Of a DNA stretch of 64,000 bases, positions 11,919-23,287 are shown one piece after another. The stretch is from the NCBI RefSeq assembly GCF_004337985.1, contig NC_043744.1, positions 1,537,712 through 1,601,711 of the forward strand, given 5' to 3'. The DNA comes from Pyricularia pennisetigena (lineage: Eukaryota; Ascomycota; Sordariomycetes; Magnaporthales; Pyriculariaceae). Within the stretch, counting starts at the first letter, position 1; every line of letters starts with the position of its first letter. The notes below the pieces were generated by a model that did not search any database, was not told the DNA's origin, and saw only the letters and a program-made list of their open reading frames with translations. A program made the position numbers and the translations under genes.

Positions 11919-13907
11919 ATGGCTCTCGACATAGTCCCCCTCTTGGCGGAGGCCTCTAAAACACCCTGGACATGGGCTTTTCTGACTCTCGCGACAGCGA
12001 TCTTTCTCCTCATCGACCACCCGACAGTCTACCCTGGAATTCCGCTGCTGGGCGCCGGGCAGGGGACTCTGGGCCGCCGGGCCGCTGGGAGAGAGTTTCG
12101 ACTGAAAGGGCGAGAGATGGTGCGGGAGTTTGCCAAGGTATATCTTTCTTCCGCATGCATTAGACTACCCTTGAACGAAAGCTGTATAATTCTTTTTTTG
12201 TGGCTTCACCCTAACAAAGAACTGCGTCAAAGACAAATGAGCCGTTCCAGATTATTACCGAAACCGTGACCAAGATTTTCCTCCCGGCGAGGTATGCCGA
12301 GGAGGTTAAAGATGTCAAGGAATTGAGCTTCACACGGGCGCTTGCCAAGGTTGGCTTCCTCCTGTTCCAAATTTGTGGCTCTGGCTCATGTGGTGGTAAC
12401 TTTGCACATAGGAGTTATTCGCCGGGTATAGCGGCTTTGAGCCCATTGCCGCCATTGCAGATGACGCCAACATCATCCAGACTGTTGCTCGGCTGAACAT
12501 AACTACGTCTCTGAGTATGCGTAGCCACTTTTCTTTTTCTTCACTACCTTCAGAGACAAGAATTTGCTGACACTCGATAGAGTACCTGACCGACGACGTC
12601 TCCACCGAGGCAGCAGCTGCACTGGCCGAATACCTCGGGCAGGACACAGGTGAGGACCTGACCTTGTTGTCCTCCCACCCCCGAACTCTATTTCAATACT
12701 AACAGCACAAAATAAAAAAATCAAGAATGGCGGGAGACGGCTGTCAAGGCCTTCACCCGCACGCTAGCGGCCCGTCTTTCCGCCCGCGTCTTCGTCGGCC
12801 CGTCCCTGTGCGCGGACAAGGCCTGGCTGGCAGTGTCGGCGGGATACGCAGCACAGTGCCACATCGCCGCCTTCAAGCTCCAGTCGTGGCCGCGGCCAGT
12901 GCGGCGGGCTGTGAACTGGTTTCTGCCCGAGTGCCGGGCGCTGCGGAGGATGGTGCGTGAAGCCAGGCGGATCCTGAAGCCGATCGTTGCCGAGCGAGAG
13001 GGGAAGCCAAGGAAGGATACGATTTCGGTATGTTTTTGCGACCAGCTCGTCAGTGAGTGGATGGGGTACCTGATTATGAAACACCAAAACCAGTGGCTTC
13101 AGAGCGCCCTCCGAGCATCCAACCTCACCCGCTACACCGTCGCCGATTTTCAACTGGGCCTGAGCCTGGCCGCCATCCATACCACCACTGAGCTGCTCAC
13201 CCATGCGCTGTTGGACATCGTCACCGCCGGCCCTGAGTTGATCAGCCAGCTGCGGGAAGAAATAATCAACGTCTTTGGTGAAAGCAGTCCCGACGGCGAG
13301 TTGTTCACCAAGACGCGGCTGTACAGCATGCGGCTTCTGGACAGCGCCATCAAGGAGTCGCAGAGGCTACACACCGCACGGCTGGGTACGTTTTCGTTCA
13401 TGTCCGCGTCTAAAAGCAGAGCAGTCACCAGACATCAAGAATCTGACACCCAAGCAAATGAATAAAAAAAAAAAAAAAAACACAGGCGGGATGGGCCGCG
13501 TGGCCCTACAACCGGTAACCCTGCCCTCGGGGCTACACATCCCCGCGGGCGCATACACGACCGTCCTGCTCACGTCCCACTCGGACCCAGACCTCTTCCC
13601 GTCGCCCGAGACCTACAACCCGCGTCGCTTCTTGGAGATGCGCTCCCGCCCCGGCCAGGACAAGAACTGGCAGCTGGTGACGACCTCGCCGCACCACCTG
13701 GCCTTCGGATACGGGGCCCACGCGTGCCCTGGCCGGTTTCTGGCTGCCGCCGAGGTCAAGATCGCGTTGGTGAGGCTGTTGATGGGCTACGACTGGCGGG
13801 TTGAAGGGGGGAGGAGTGGGGATGTCGGGCTGGTTAGTGCACATCGGGTTGCCGATCCGGCGGCGCGGGTACGGTATCGGGCGAGGGAGAGTGAGGTGGC
13901 GTTTTGA
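11919..13907 (+). CDS. Cytochrome P450 monooxygenase B
   Basis: Seven exons: 11919-12137, 12233-12349, 12412-12514, 12581-12649, 12726-13027, 13094-13385 and 13486-13907, giving 507 residues with every phase closing. An N-terminal hydrophobic anchor (about 18-35) is followed by a Pro-containing hinge. Motifs: I-helix AAIHTT (296-301), K-helix ESQR (358-361), NPRRF near 412-416, and the haem loop FGYGAHACPG with Cys448. It resembles fungal P450s of the ent-kaurene-oxidase type used in diterpenoid pathways; that relationship is by eye. The intron at 13028-13093 is 66 bp without a stop, so retention would still give an open frame. The intron before exon 7 has a long A-run just before its AG. Confidence 0.9.
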
Positions 13908-14058
13908 CTAGTGCTGTCGAGCAGGATTCTATGTCGGCATTTGTAGCTGTTGGTGGACACAATATATTTCTCGAGCTAGGCGCTGCACAAGAAAGACGAT
14001 ATATCAACAGCAAAAAAAAAAAAAAACACCTCCCGCCGTAGCCGCTTCCACACCGACA

Positions 14059-14817
14059 TCAATCCTTGAAACAAAGAACCTCTGCACACCGCGCAACCTT
14101 GTCCCTACCTTCAGTGCCAGCCCACACCTCATACGCAGCCCTCAACCTCGCCAGCTCCTCCTCGGTCAAGATCCCCTTGGCCAGCGCATCGTCGACGCCA
14201 ATGCCACGACCCACGACCTGCAGCGCCTCGGCGGACCGCTCCTCGCCGACCCCGCAGGCGATGCGCTCGAAGCCGGCCTCGCGGGCCCAGGCCTCCAGCA
14301 TCGTGCCGGCCCGGGGGTGTCCGCCGCGGGCGCTGAGCAGGGCAGCGGCGTAGACGGCATGCAGCTCGAGGCCGGGGACGTCAGGGGTCCACCTGACGTC
14401 GCGGACGATGTCGAGCGGCTCACGGAGGGCGACGAGGCCGCCGGGCCTGAGCACCCTGCGGAACTCGCGGAGGGCGCGCACGGGGTCCGGGACGTGCGTG
14501 CAGCACGTGTGCGCGTGCACCACGTCGAAGCTGCCGTCCGGGAACGCCGCCAGGTCCTGCGCGTCGGCGACCTGGAACGAGAGGTTCGGCGGGCCGTCGG
14601 GCGCTCGCACGTGCGTCTCCTGCGCAAACGACACCATCGCCGCCGAGATGTCGACGCCGATCGCGTGCCCGTCCTTGCAGATCGTCGCCAGGTCGCGCGT
14701 TATGCTGCCGGACCCGGACCCGACGTCCAGCACTGCATGGTCGGGGCGGAGGTAGGGCAGGAGGTAGGCTGCGTGGATGTGTGCGCGGCGGGTGTTGTAG
14801 GAGGATTCTTGGGACAT
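14059..14817 (-). CDS. Class I SAM-dependent methyltransferase (UbiE/MenG-like)
   Basis: Single exon, 252 residues. Motif I, DVGSGSGS at 31-38, is the SAM-binding loop. An acidic GVDIS strand end, a VADAQDL motif and the post-II stretch RRVLRPGGLVAL follow in the usual methyltransferase-11 order. It has no signal peptide or membrane segment, so it should be cytosolic. Small enzymes of this type methylate hydroxyl, carboxyl or carbon positions in fungal pathways; the target here cannot be predicted. It is convergent with P450 B (about 150 bp between stops) and divergent from dioxygenase 2. Confidence 0.9.
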   Translation of the reverse strand: MSQESSYNTRRAHIHAAYLLPYLRPDHAVLDVGSGSGSITRDLATICKDGHAIGVDISAAMVSFAQETHVRAPDGPPNLSFQVADAQDLAAFPDGSFDVVHAHTCCTHVPDPVRALREFRRVLRPGGLVALREPLDIVRDVRWTPDVPGLELHAVYAAALLSARGGHPRAGTMLEAWAREAGFERIACGVGEERSAEALQVVGRGIGVDDALAKGILTEEELARLRAAYEVWAGTEGRDKVARCAEVLCFKD

Positions 14818-15327
14818 TTCGAATGTGTTTTCGTTTGTGATTATTGTTTTTTTCTTTTTTTTCTCGGAAGAGCTGTTTCTGCTGTGAAATTTGATATGCT
14901 TTTTTTTTATTTCTTCGTTTCTTTGTTTTCTCTTTTCTTATGGATGATGATGACGATGTTGTTGTTGATTTTGTATCTAGTTTCAATATCATCCATCCTT
15001 GTGCCTTATGCTAAATTAACCGGGCACAAGGGGTGCAAATATCCGACTCGCACCATCACCCCTCTCTCCAGCGACTGAAGCACCAATAGTCAGCTGCAAG
15101 TTATTGCAAAAGCGGTGAGAAGTTGTTCCCGGGACCCCGATGCTGTAGTGTAGCAGTCTGTCTGGACCTTGACCGGTGGTGGTGGTAACCCGTCCTCCTC
15201 CTCAGCCCACGTCTCCCGGTTCTCCCACCCGAAAAGCACAACCCAGGTCGAGTTTGGAGGGTTGTGGGGATTTGTCGTGTTTTTGGAGTAGATGTGGGCA
15301 TAGTCTCGGGTAGAAATCGAATTTGTA

Positions 15328-15405
<78 letters not shown>

Positions 15406-15537
15406 CCGAGTGATTCTCTCCGACTGTGCAGGGCAAGTTTTTTCTCCAGTTCGCCCGACGTGTGCAATCAGGCTTTTTCACTATTCAACTCATAAGTGCA
15501 ACTTGCATGCAGATTAAACCCCCAAACAATTGGCAGA
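14818..15537. other. Divergent promoter region with giant T/A palindrome
   Basis: About 720 bp between the methyltransferase and dioxygenase 2 starts. T-rich tracts at about 14847-14935 would lie in the methyltransferase leader. A T27-A47 tract is listed separately. No gene is seen. Confidence 0.6.
15330..15403. repeat. T27-A47 homopolymer inverted repeat
   Basis: An uninterrupted run of 27 T (15330-15356) is followed directly by 47 A (15357-15403). The T block pairs perfectly with the first part of the A block, so a hairpin or cruciform is possible. The exact length may be unreliable because homopolymers are error-prone to sequence. Confidence 0.85.
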
Positions 15538-17143
15538 ATGTCCATCATTCCACCCCAGAAGCCAACCACTCCTGGCCTGGAGTTCGCCAACAGGAGATAC
15601 GTCGATCTTGCCGCACAATTCGACCATGAGTGCGCCCAGGCGCTGGACATCATCAAGGCCAAGCTTCAGGTACTGGTCCACATTGAGTGCTCCTCCAACA
15701 CACGTACCAACTAACAGGAGCAGGTCTTTGCGGAACTGGAGTCCCTAATCTCAATAACCTTGAGCGACGGCACTCACAGCAAGCCGCCGGTTTACATCGA
15801 CGCCCGCGCCGACACAGTCAGTCTCTTGGACGGCACGGACGCAGTTCCCGAAGCTCAGACGACGCTGAAGCCAGGCTATGTGATCCGTTTCCACGAGGGA
15901 GCCCTCGATCCGCGCCTGGGGCTTTTTATGGACGCACGCACAAACCCGGCAACCGTTCCAACCGGCAACGTGCCCAGGATCATCCGCTGGGCCGACTTGC
16001 TCAACAAGACGCCGGTGCAGCTGCTCAAGGGTGCCCAACATATCGACCACGACCGACTGCCGCGGCCCACGGAGGATTTGCAGCAGGTGAAGCGGGATAT
16101 CGAGGAGTTTGGCTATGGGTTGGTATGAGCGTGCCTCTCTCGTGGGTGCATTGCTGAACACACGTCTCCGTGACAGGCTGATCGAGAACGCCCTGCTGCC
16201 TGCCGAGGTGGCCATCATCAGCGATGCGTTGAACTCTCAAGCCGCCGGAGAGCGAGCTGCTGGCGTTGCCACCTTTGATGGCGGTCCGAATGGGCCTAAC
16301 CAGCGCGTTTGGTGCGACAAAAATGCTCCTTATTCTGGTACATGAACCAGGGCTAACTAGGCAACAGGAATCTCATCAACAAAGGCGACGAGTTCATGTA
16401 ACAATACTCCCACCGGTTCCCTCCACGTTGTCCAAAGTTAATCAAGCACAAACTACAGCGACCTCCTGAACCACCCCCTGATCGATGCTATCGTCCCCTG
16501 GTTTCTGGGCGAGCACGCGCACATATCCACCTACACGGCCAACATCGTGCGGCCTGGCAACGTGCCCATGATAGTGCACACGGACCAGGCGGCCAAAACG
16601 CCTCCTCAGCGGCATTTGGCGCTGGGACTCAACATTTCGTTTTATTTGGTTGATACTGAGGATATCAATGGTGCCACGCGGATGTGGCCTGGAAGTCACG
16701 TTGGGCATGTTGCATCGTGTGACATTTGGAATCTTGTAAGTTTGTTATCCTGCCGAGGAACGGTAGAAAACGAGCTACATGTTGATGCAAATATCTCGTT
16801 CAAAAAACAACAACAGAATGGCTCAATCCCAGCCGCCGCCCCAGCGGGCACAGCCGTCGTGTTTGATAACCGGCTCTGGCACACAACGGGCCCAAACCGC
16901 GCAGATCCAGCCGCAGCCAACGCTGAGCGGCCTGTCATTCTGCTGCATTTTGTTCGCTCCTACGTTCGAGCGGGCGAGAATCACTACCTCAGCATGCGCA
17001 AAGAAGTCCACGACAAGCTCCCGGAGCGGCAAAGGGCGTTTTTCGGCTTCAGAAAGATCCCTGGGGCTGGAAGTGTTGATGGCGGAACAAAGGTTGAGTT
17101 TGTCAGAAGAATTGAGGATGCAGTAGGGAGGTTGAGGGTTTAA
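15538..17143 (+). CDS. Phytanoyl-CoA dioxygenase family Fe(II)/2-oxoglutarate oxygenase 2
   Basis: Exons 15538-15669, 15718-16118, 16177-16311, 16368-16397, 16459-16735 and 16817-17143 join to 433 residues. The metal site is HTD (H273/D275), the distal His is in LWHTTG (H347), and R363 is the likely 2-oxoglutarate Arg. Its N-terminal half (residue about 45 on) aligns along the whole length with dioxygenase 1. Exon 4 is only 30 nt, and intron 2 must use the weak donor GTTGGT at 16119, because the nearby GTATGA donor gives the wrong frame. The role is inferred to be oxidative tailoring of the terpene scaffold, at another carbon or step from its paralogue. Confidence 0.85.
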
Positions 17144-19084
17144 CCGTGGCTTTGGCTTTGTTTTATTCGTGATTATTTGCAAGCTACTTGAAGCGCACGG
17201 CTGAGTGAGAGGAAGTTCTTACTACCTATTTGACATCTCTTTGTTCAGAAGGGAAAATCTGGGAGCATGGAGCAAAGAAAATCAAGAAATACGGAAGCTT
17301 ACTGGTATGTCTGAATGGAGCGTCTGCATTCTTATGTCGACAAACTAGCATACTTGATCCCGCCACTGTAAACAAGGGTTACAGTCAACAGTAGCTCAGG
17401 GTCACCTATTCATTTTCTAATTGTTTTCCTTCTTAATTTTTCAGTGTTGAGTTGATATGTATTCATGGCGTTGGGATAACCACGGTCTTGTGTCTTGAAT
17501 TTGGCAAGTCAAGCTGCGCGAGTAGCGTTGCCGAAGAACACTTGAGAAGGAAACTAAAAAACGTAGAACTCCTGACTTTGTTATCACCTCTCCATATAAG
17601 CCAATGCATTCCATATGCAATCCCATCACATAACTCTCATATTCAAGTCACATTTGCCGCCAGCACAACCACTTGACCTTTCAGCTCCTCCTTTGGTCAG
17701 CTTTTATCCCCAATCGAAAGCTGAATCTTCAGTTCCAAATTTTGCCTACACTCCATCTTGATCGCTTGCTTAGTTGCGTGGGTAGATAACAGAAAGTACT
17801 CGCCCGGTCATATGGCTTTTTTTTTCCCATAGCATATCCAGAAGATCCTTTGCGAAAGTGTAAATGTTAATCTTGAGGGAGAAGAGAGGGGAGTCACAGG
17901 AGCATAAGGGTTCAAGAGCTCCAAGGTTGAGCGCGTAGTCCTCGATAGTCCGATCAGTGACGGTGGCACCAGCCGGCCCACTTGTTGAAGTGGAAGCTGT
18001 TGGTAGCACTCTACAAGTTTATGGACTAGATAGCTAGTCGCATTATTATTAACGTAATATGTGAAGGGTCTATTTTTTACGTCTATTTCGCGAAGCCAGG
18101 TACCGCAAAGGCATATGTAAATGGCCTTGGGGCGACCAGCCATGCTTTTCCAACAGAAGCAAAGGCAGCGCGACCCCCAGACACTATCCTTGTTGGAGCC
18201 GTTCACAAGTCGCGAACAATCTGGATGCGGGTCAAGGAATTAATTGAACAGAACATTGCTAACAACAAGGTTGCTTTTGTCAAAGAGGGATTGTGAGACC
18301 TTTGCACACGAGCAACCATGGGTTTCCGAGCCAACAATCCAGAAATATATTTTGCAGGTTTGCGTCCAAGTGATCAAGTCCACAAACATGTAGGAAGGGC
18401 TCAATATTGCACTTACTCGTTTAATCTACAATTAGGCTCGAAGGTACCTAGGTGAAAGAAACCACATGTCTGCAACATGAATGTCTTTTTCAGTTTTCGA
18501 TGATGCAGGATGCATGATCTCATGGCTCGAAGACTTGAAAATGAAACTTGGGGAAACAAGGTAATAATTGAACCAACATCGAAAGTACTGCCAATGAGTT
18601 CTTTTGTTTTGGACATGAAAAATGAGACACATATTGAGCTACACCAACCAGTTCAAATAAAAATCTCGAGTTCTCGAAAAGCTGTGTCGGCTGCCGTTTA
18701 CTTCCATGGATTTTTTGTTTCATGCTCAAATTCACAAGTGCCGAGATGCTGAAAATGGGATGTTGAACAAGCATAAATTTGGCATGTTTTGCTCGAGGAA
18801 CTTACCCGAAAGGCCCACATAAACATTCCAGAACTGCAGCCACAAACGTCGCTTTCCGATGCTTATTTTGGAGGCCAGAGTTCAACCGTAGTTACTCCGC
18901 ATTACGTCAAAAAGCCAAATGCTACCGCCCGAAACGTTTTTATATAAATTGACATCCTCCACCCCCTCACCTTGGGAGCTTGTCCAAAATAGCCACCACT
19001 GCACATTTAAACGCTGCCAAGATTACAAAGCAACGCCAATTGATATTCCTCGACAGGCCTTTTATTTTGCGACAAACCTCAAGA
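17144..19084. other. Intergenic DNA inside the cluster
   Basis: About 1.9 kb with no recognisable gene. A minus-strand open frame at 17808-18206 has no family signal and is interrupted on both sides. The right end carries the promoter of the SnoaL-like gene. Confidence 0.45.
18941..18948 (+). promoter_or_regulatory. TATA box of the SnoaL-like gene
   Basis: TATATAAA, about 140 bases before the ATG at 19085, followed by CT-rich sequence as in many fungal promoters. Motif match only. Confidence 0.4.
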
Positions 19085-19719
19085 ATGGCATCCGACTACA
19101 CCTTTGCTAAACCAGACATCGCTCTGGACGAGGGCATATACGCCTTCCTGGAAAATTTTTACCGCATCTCCGACGACCCTGAGGGGCACGACATGTATCT
19201 CCAACAATACACCCCCGACGCAACTGTGATATTGTCGACCCACAAAGTCAAAGGGTCAGAAGGTCCGTTTCCTCTACAGCTCTCGTGCAGCTGATGCAAT
19301 CCATTCCAACAGAAATCTGCACAATAATGCCTCGTGCCCGTATCGACTTATCCCCCCAACAAAAGCACAAACTGACGAAACCTGCCACCCAGAGATCCGC
19401 AACCTCCGCAAGGGAATGTGGGTCAAGGTCGCGGCCCGCAAGCACAAGGTTCACGGCGTCTTTGCCGCGGCGCCTGGGTCCTCCGAAATCATGCTGTACG
19501 GGCAGGTGACGCAGCAACTCCGCAGCGGAGGCGAGGTGGTCAAGGATTGGGCTGCGCGCGGCGTGCTGGAGAAGAGTGCCGAGGATGCCAGGTGGAGGTT
19601 TGCGTTTTATCAGGTTTATATAGTATGTTCTTTCCTCCCCAGGCTAAGCCGAGAGTTTTGGAGTTTTGCTGCGACGAGAACGGGTATTTTGCTAACCGAG
19701 TTTGTAGCAAATGGACTGA
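19085..19719 (+). CDS. SnoaL-like small enzyme (NTF2 fold)
   Basis: Predicted exons 19085-19262, 19393-19622 and 19708-19719 give 139 residues. An N-terminal helix and FLENFYRISDDPEGHDMYLQQYTPDA pattern, then the strand-rich VKVAARKHKVHGVF and WRFAFYQVY, are typical of the SnoaL/NTF2-like alpha+beta barrel. If the last intron is not spliced, the protein continues to a stop at 19727 with an unlikely tail, so I prefer the short C-terminus after FYQVYI. Family knowledge: such cups act as isomerases, cyclases or hydrolases, and some work directly after BVMOs in fungal meroterpenoid pathways. A similar role here is inference from gene content. Confidence 0.7.
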
Positions 19720-20585
19720 TTTTGTAGGTTTTGTCGACTAGAATGGTCATCGTGGACAGCTCGCATCGACTCGGACAAGCCGATTCTCATCTCAACCGAA
19801 ACGCCCAATCGATTGTTTTGACCAAAGGATAATGACCACATTTCTGTCGAGGCGGGCCTTGTCCTCTGGCGATCTTCATGTTTCGCTAGCTGCAAGGGAG
19901 GCGGGATCATCAACCACCAAGACGTGTATGCGTACAGGCAGATGTGCTGCTAGACTTGTAGATGGGTTCTTTCGTTTATCTCGTAGGTGAGCGCCCGGCT
20001 CGAGCGGTGCAATTGGAGTGGAATTTATCCCGCTCAAACTCTTATGAAACCCTTGATACACAACCAACGAGATGGGCTCACGACCGGCAGCTGGCTAGGA
20101 ACTTAGGAGCATGGAACTCCACGCACATTCGCTTCATACTGTCCGAAATGAGCAACCTCTACAAAACAAAAGAACATGAGCCTCCGCATTTCTGAATCGA
20201 CACATCTCATTCTCCACTACTAATCATATCGTGTGGTTGCCGCCATCGACGGACCAAACTCGTGCACCTTGATGCAAATCGAATCCTCACTGGCGAGGGA
20301 CAAGACTGCATTGGCTATGTATTCGAGCTGAGTACCCCTGTGCACCTTATGTAACTCCAGCACGTGGCTTTTTTTTTTGTTTCTGAAAAGTTTTTCTGGC
20401 TCTGCGGTACGACACGGAAGCAGGACGACGCGTGGATCGCGAGATATTTCATCCGACTAATACGATACCATTTTAGGCAGTGTTGACTACCATTGAATTG
20501 GAACGCTTTCTCTTTCATTTCTGTGTCCCAACATCAATTCGAGTGTATTACGGCGCTTCTTTGAGCCTTAAAAAAAGACTCCTTG
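19720..20585. other. Intergenic spacer at the cluster's right flank
   Basis: No recognisable gene; short frames only. This is the probable right border of the cluster. Confidence 0.45.
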
Positions 20586-22139
20586 ATGGCGTCGTTTCTT
20601 CGGCGACTGCCCTGGCCCGGCCGGACTTGGAAGCCTCTTACCTTCCCCAGTTTCAATTTCAAGCAAATTCCGTTGGCCGAAAAGATCGAAGAGGAGTTGA
20701 TTCCCAACTACAAGGCGTCCCGGTATTACCCTGTCCTTATTGGACAAGTCCTCCAGGATCGCTATCAGATTGTAAGAAAACTGGGGTTTTGGGCGAGCTC
20801 AACGGTTTGGCTGGCGCGCGATTTGAAGTAAGAACATCTGGTGTTGCATCGACATGCCCTGAGTTCTTTTTTTTTTTTCTTGTCGCTTCTGGCAAACAAG
20901 ACGCGTCATGCTAACACCAGAATAGAGGCCGCCGCCACGTGGCGCTCAAGCTGTTTGTACATTCCGAGTCCATGGGCGAGCAACTGGATCACGAGATTGC
21001 CATGTATAAGCGCATATCCAATACTTGTTCGGTATCGAAACATCCGGGCCGCAGTGCAGTCCGAGAGCTTCTTGATTCTTTCGACGTTGCTGGGCCGGAT
21101 GGATCGCACCGTTGCTTGGTTCATCCACCACTCGGCGAGAGTGTTTGGGCTTTCCTTCACCGCAACCCCGTCAGGAGGCTCCCTGAACCAGTCGTTGCTT
21201 TTGTCCTTCGTTGTTTGTTCCTAGCCTTGGAATTTCTGCACACCGAGTGCCGCATGATCCACACAGGTCCGTTGCCAGTCCCACCACGGTTCTGCTTCTT
21301 GTCAACATGGCGACTAATACTGTACTCAACGGACCAGACATCAAAGCCGATAACATTATGTTTGGAATCGTAGACGACTCGGTCTTCACCGCGTTCGAAG
21401 AGGGGGAGCTAACCAATCCATCTCCCCGGGAAACTGTGGACGGCCGAACGATATATCTATCCCGCGACCTCAAAATGCCGAAAACCTGGGGCGCGCCAGT
21501 GCTTTGTGACTTTGGCTCAGCTATTCTGGGGGACGTTGAGCACGTCGAGGACGTGCAGCCCGCCATCTACAGAACACCGGAGGTCATTGTCCAAGCGCCA
21601 TGGTCATACGAGATTGACATATGGAACACGGCTTGCATGGTAAGTGCCTGAGGGGTGTTGTCAAGTGAGTGCAAGATGTGAAGGCTAACCAGAGCTGGGG
21701 ATTCGCGCTCTTTTTGCTCGCAGATTTGGGACGTGTTCCAGAACGGCCACCTGTTCACAGGGTTCGACCCGGAACACGAGACCTACCGCAGTCGGGCACA
21801 CCTTGCCGAGATGATTGCGCTGCTTGGACCACCCCCAGAGGCGTTGTTGCGATCGGGCAAAGGCGACTGAGAGGTTCTTTACAGATACAGGTAAGCACGA
21901 GTTTTCCCATCTAAGCAATCCATCGCACTGTTTTAATGACAACTGTCAATGCAGGGGATTTTCGCGAGGATTTCCCACGCCCGGAAAGCACATGGCTCGA
22001 GAAAATTACACATGGCCTGGAGGGCGATGAGAGGAGAATGTTTCTTGCCCTGATGGGGAGGATGCTTCAGTGGGAGGCGTCGAAGCGGGCTTCGGCGAGG
22101 GAGCTGGCTGAGGACGAGTGGATCATGAAGTACATGTAG
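20586..22139 (+). pseudogene. SRPK-like Ser/Thr protein kinase, frameshifted
   Basis: Exons 20586-20827, 20926-21266, 21338-21639 and 21724 onwards read as a fungal SR-protein-kinase-like domain: glycine-loop region [26 protein letters not shown] lysine, catalytic loop HTDIKADNIM, DFG in LCDFGS, and an APE-like RTPEV. In the fourth exon an extra base near 21859-21864 (AAAGGCGA) throws the frame to a TGA at 21868-21870. In the shifted frame the usual continuation resumes (ATERFF, then GDFREDFP across an intron about 21892-21953) and runs to a TAG at 22137-22139. So the gene is either a recent pseudogene, a truncated kinase lacking the last C-lobe helices, or an assembly error. It is probably outside the pathway. 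Confidence 0.75.
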
Positions 22140-23287
22140 GGAACGAGGCCTTGTATATCGGACTAGGGTCACGCCGACAACCTCGAAAGAAGGCCGGAAG
22201 CTGTTTAGTCGGATAAGTTTGAGCACCGCCCTCTTCCAGGCATGATTGTTTGGAGGCTGGCCAAAAGGCTTCAACCGCCTAGCTTAATTATGTGTTTATT
22301 TAAGCAATGTAAAAACCTAGCCCTTATAAGGTGAGGGTCTAATATTGATTGGTTGATTGACTGTTTCTGTAAAGAAGATCCCAAAGCGAAATCTTCAAAC
22401 AAGCCTCCTATGACAGGACGCGAATGATTTTAAAGGTTAGATGAAAGGGTTGCTTAGGCAGATCCGGGATTCGATCGAGAAAAAAAAAAAAAAAAAGATG
22501 AAAAGAAAAATTGAAATATATACCAGAAACCAAATATAAGAAGAACGTTCATCCATAAATAAGGTCCAAACGGCGATGCGGTAATTGAGACAAGACCAGA
22601 TATAATGCAGGCGCTATTTAGGATGATAAGAAATCGTCCGACAAACATATTTCCGCCAATATCGAATTAGATCAAGGCATGTTGGTGTTGCAATTACAAC
22701 AGGGAACTGGACAGATCTGAAAAGCAGCCTGTTCACTGTACGTCGACGTTTATTGTATTATTATTCTTGCATGAATAGTCGATAAAAAAAAAAAAGACTA
22801 GTTGGGGCTTTATCACTGGGGTTTTTTGAAGGTTGGTGGTCAAGGGGTACTCTGACTTGCTCAAACGCCATTTGGTTCGCAAGACGGGAAACTAGCGCAA
22901 CAAAGCCGCCTGCTAAACAATGCTTCTGATTACCAGTCTGCAGGTCGTGGCTGAGCGTAGAAGCTCGAGGAATGCAGGCCGTTGAAGTCAAAAATTTCCA
23001 AATTTGCATACCAAATGAGGTGATCCAGATTTTAGGAAACCCCCCGTCTTACAGGAGGCCCGCGAAGCTCAACCCACAAGTTAGCCCGCATCAGGTACCT
23101 CCGGGATTAAAGTGATGAGACCGTCCACAGCGCCGCTGCCGGGGTTTCAAGGAAGGATCAAGAATAATATGAAGGAAGCAAAACTGACCCTCGACAAGGG
23201 TTTATAATCATGAATAGATCAAAAAAGTTCAAAGGTATATGAGCAGGACGTCGGGGAACTGGAGGTGGTTCATTTGTACCCGAGCGG

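Noticed and set aside
15330..15403. T27-A47 tract as a retroposon poly(A) tail
   Set aside because: No coding or LINE/SINE-like sequence and no target duplication could be seen next to it; a simple homopolymer palindrome is the better description.
17770..18206. Overlapping minus-strand frames inside the cluster
   Set aside because: Two frames overlap out of phase with stops on both sides and no family signal, so I did not call a ninth cluster gene.
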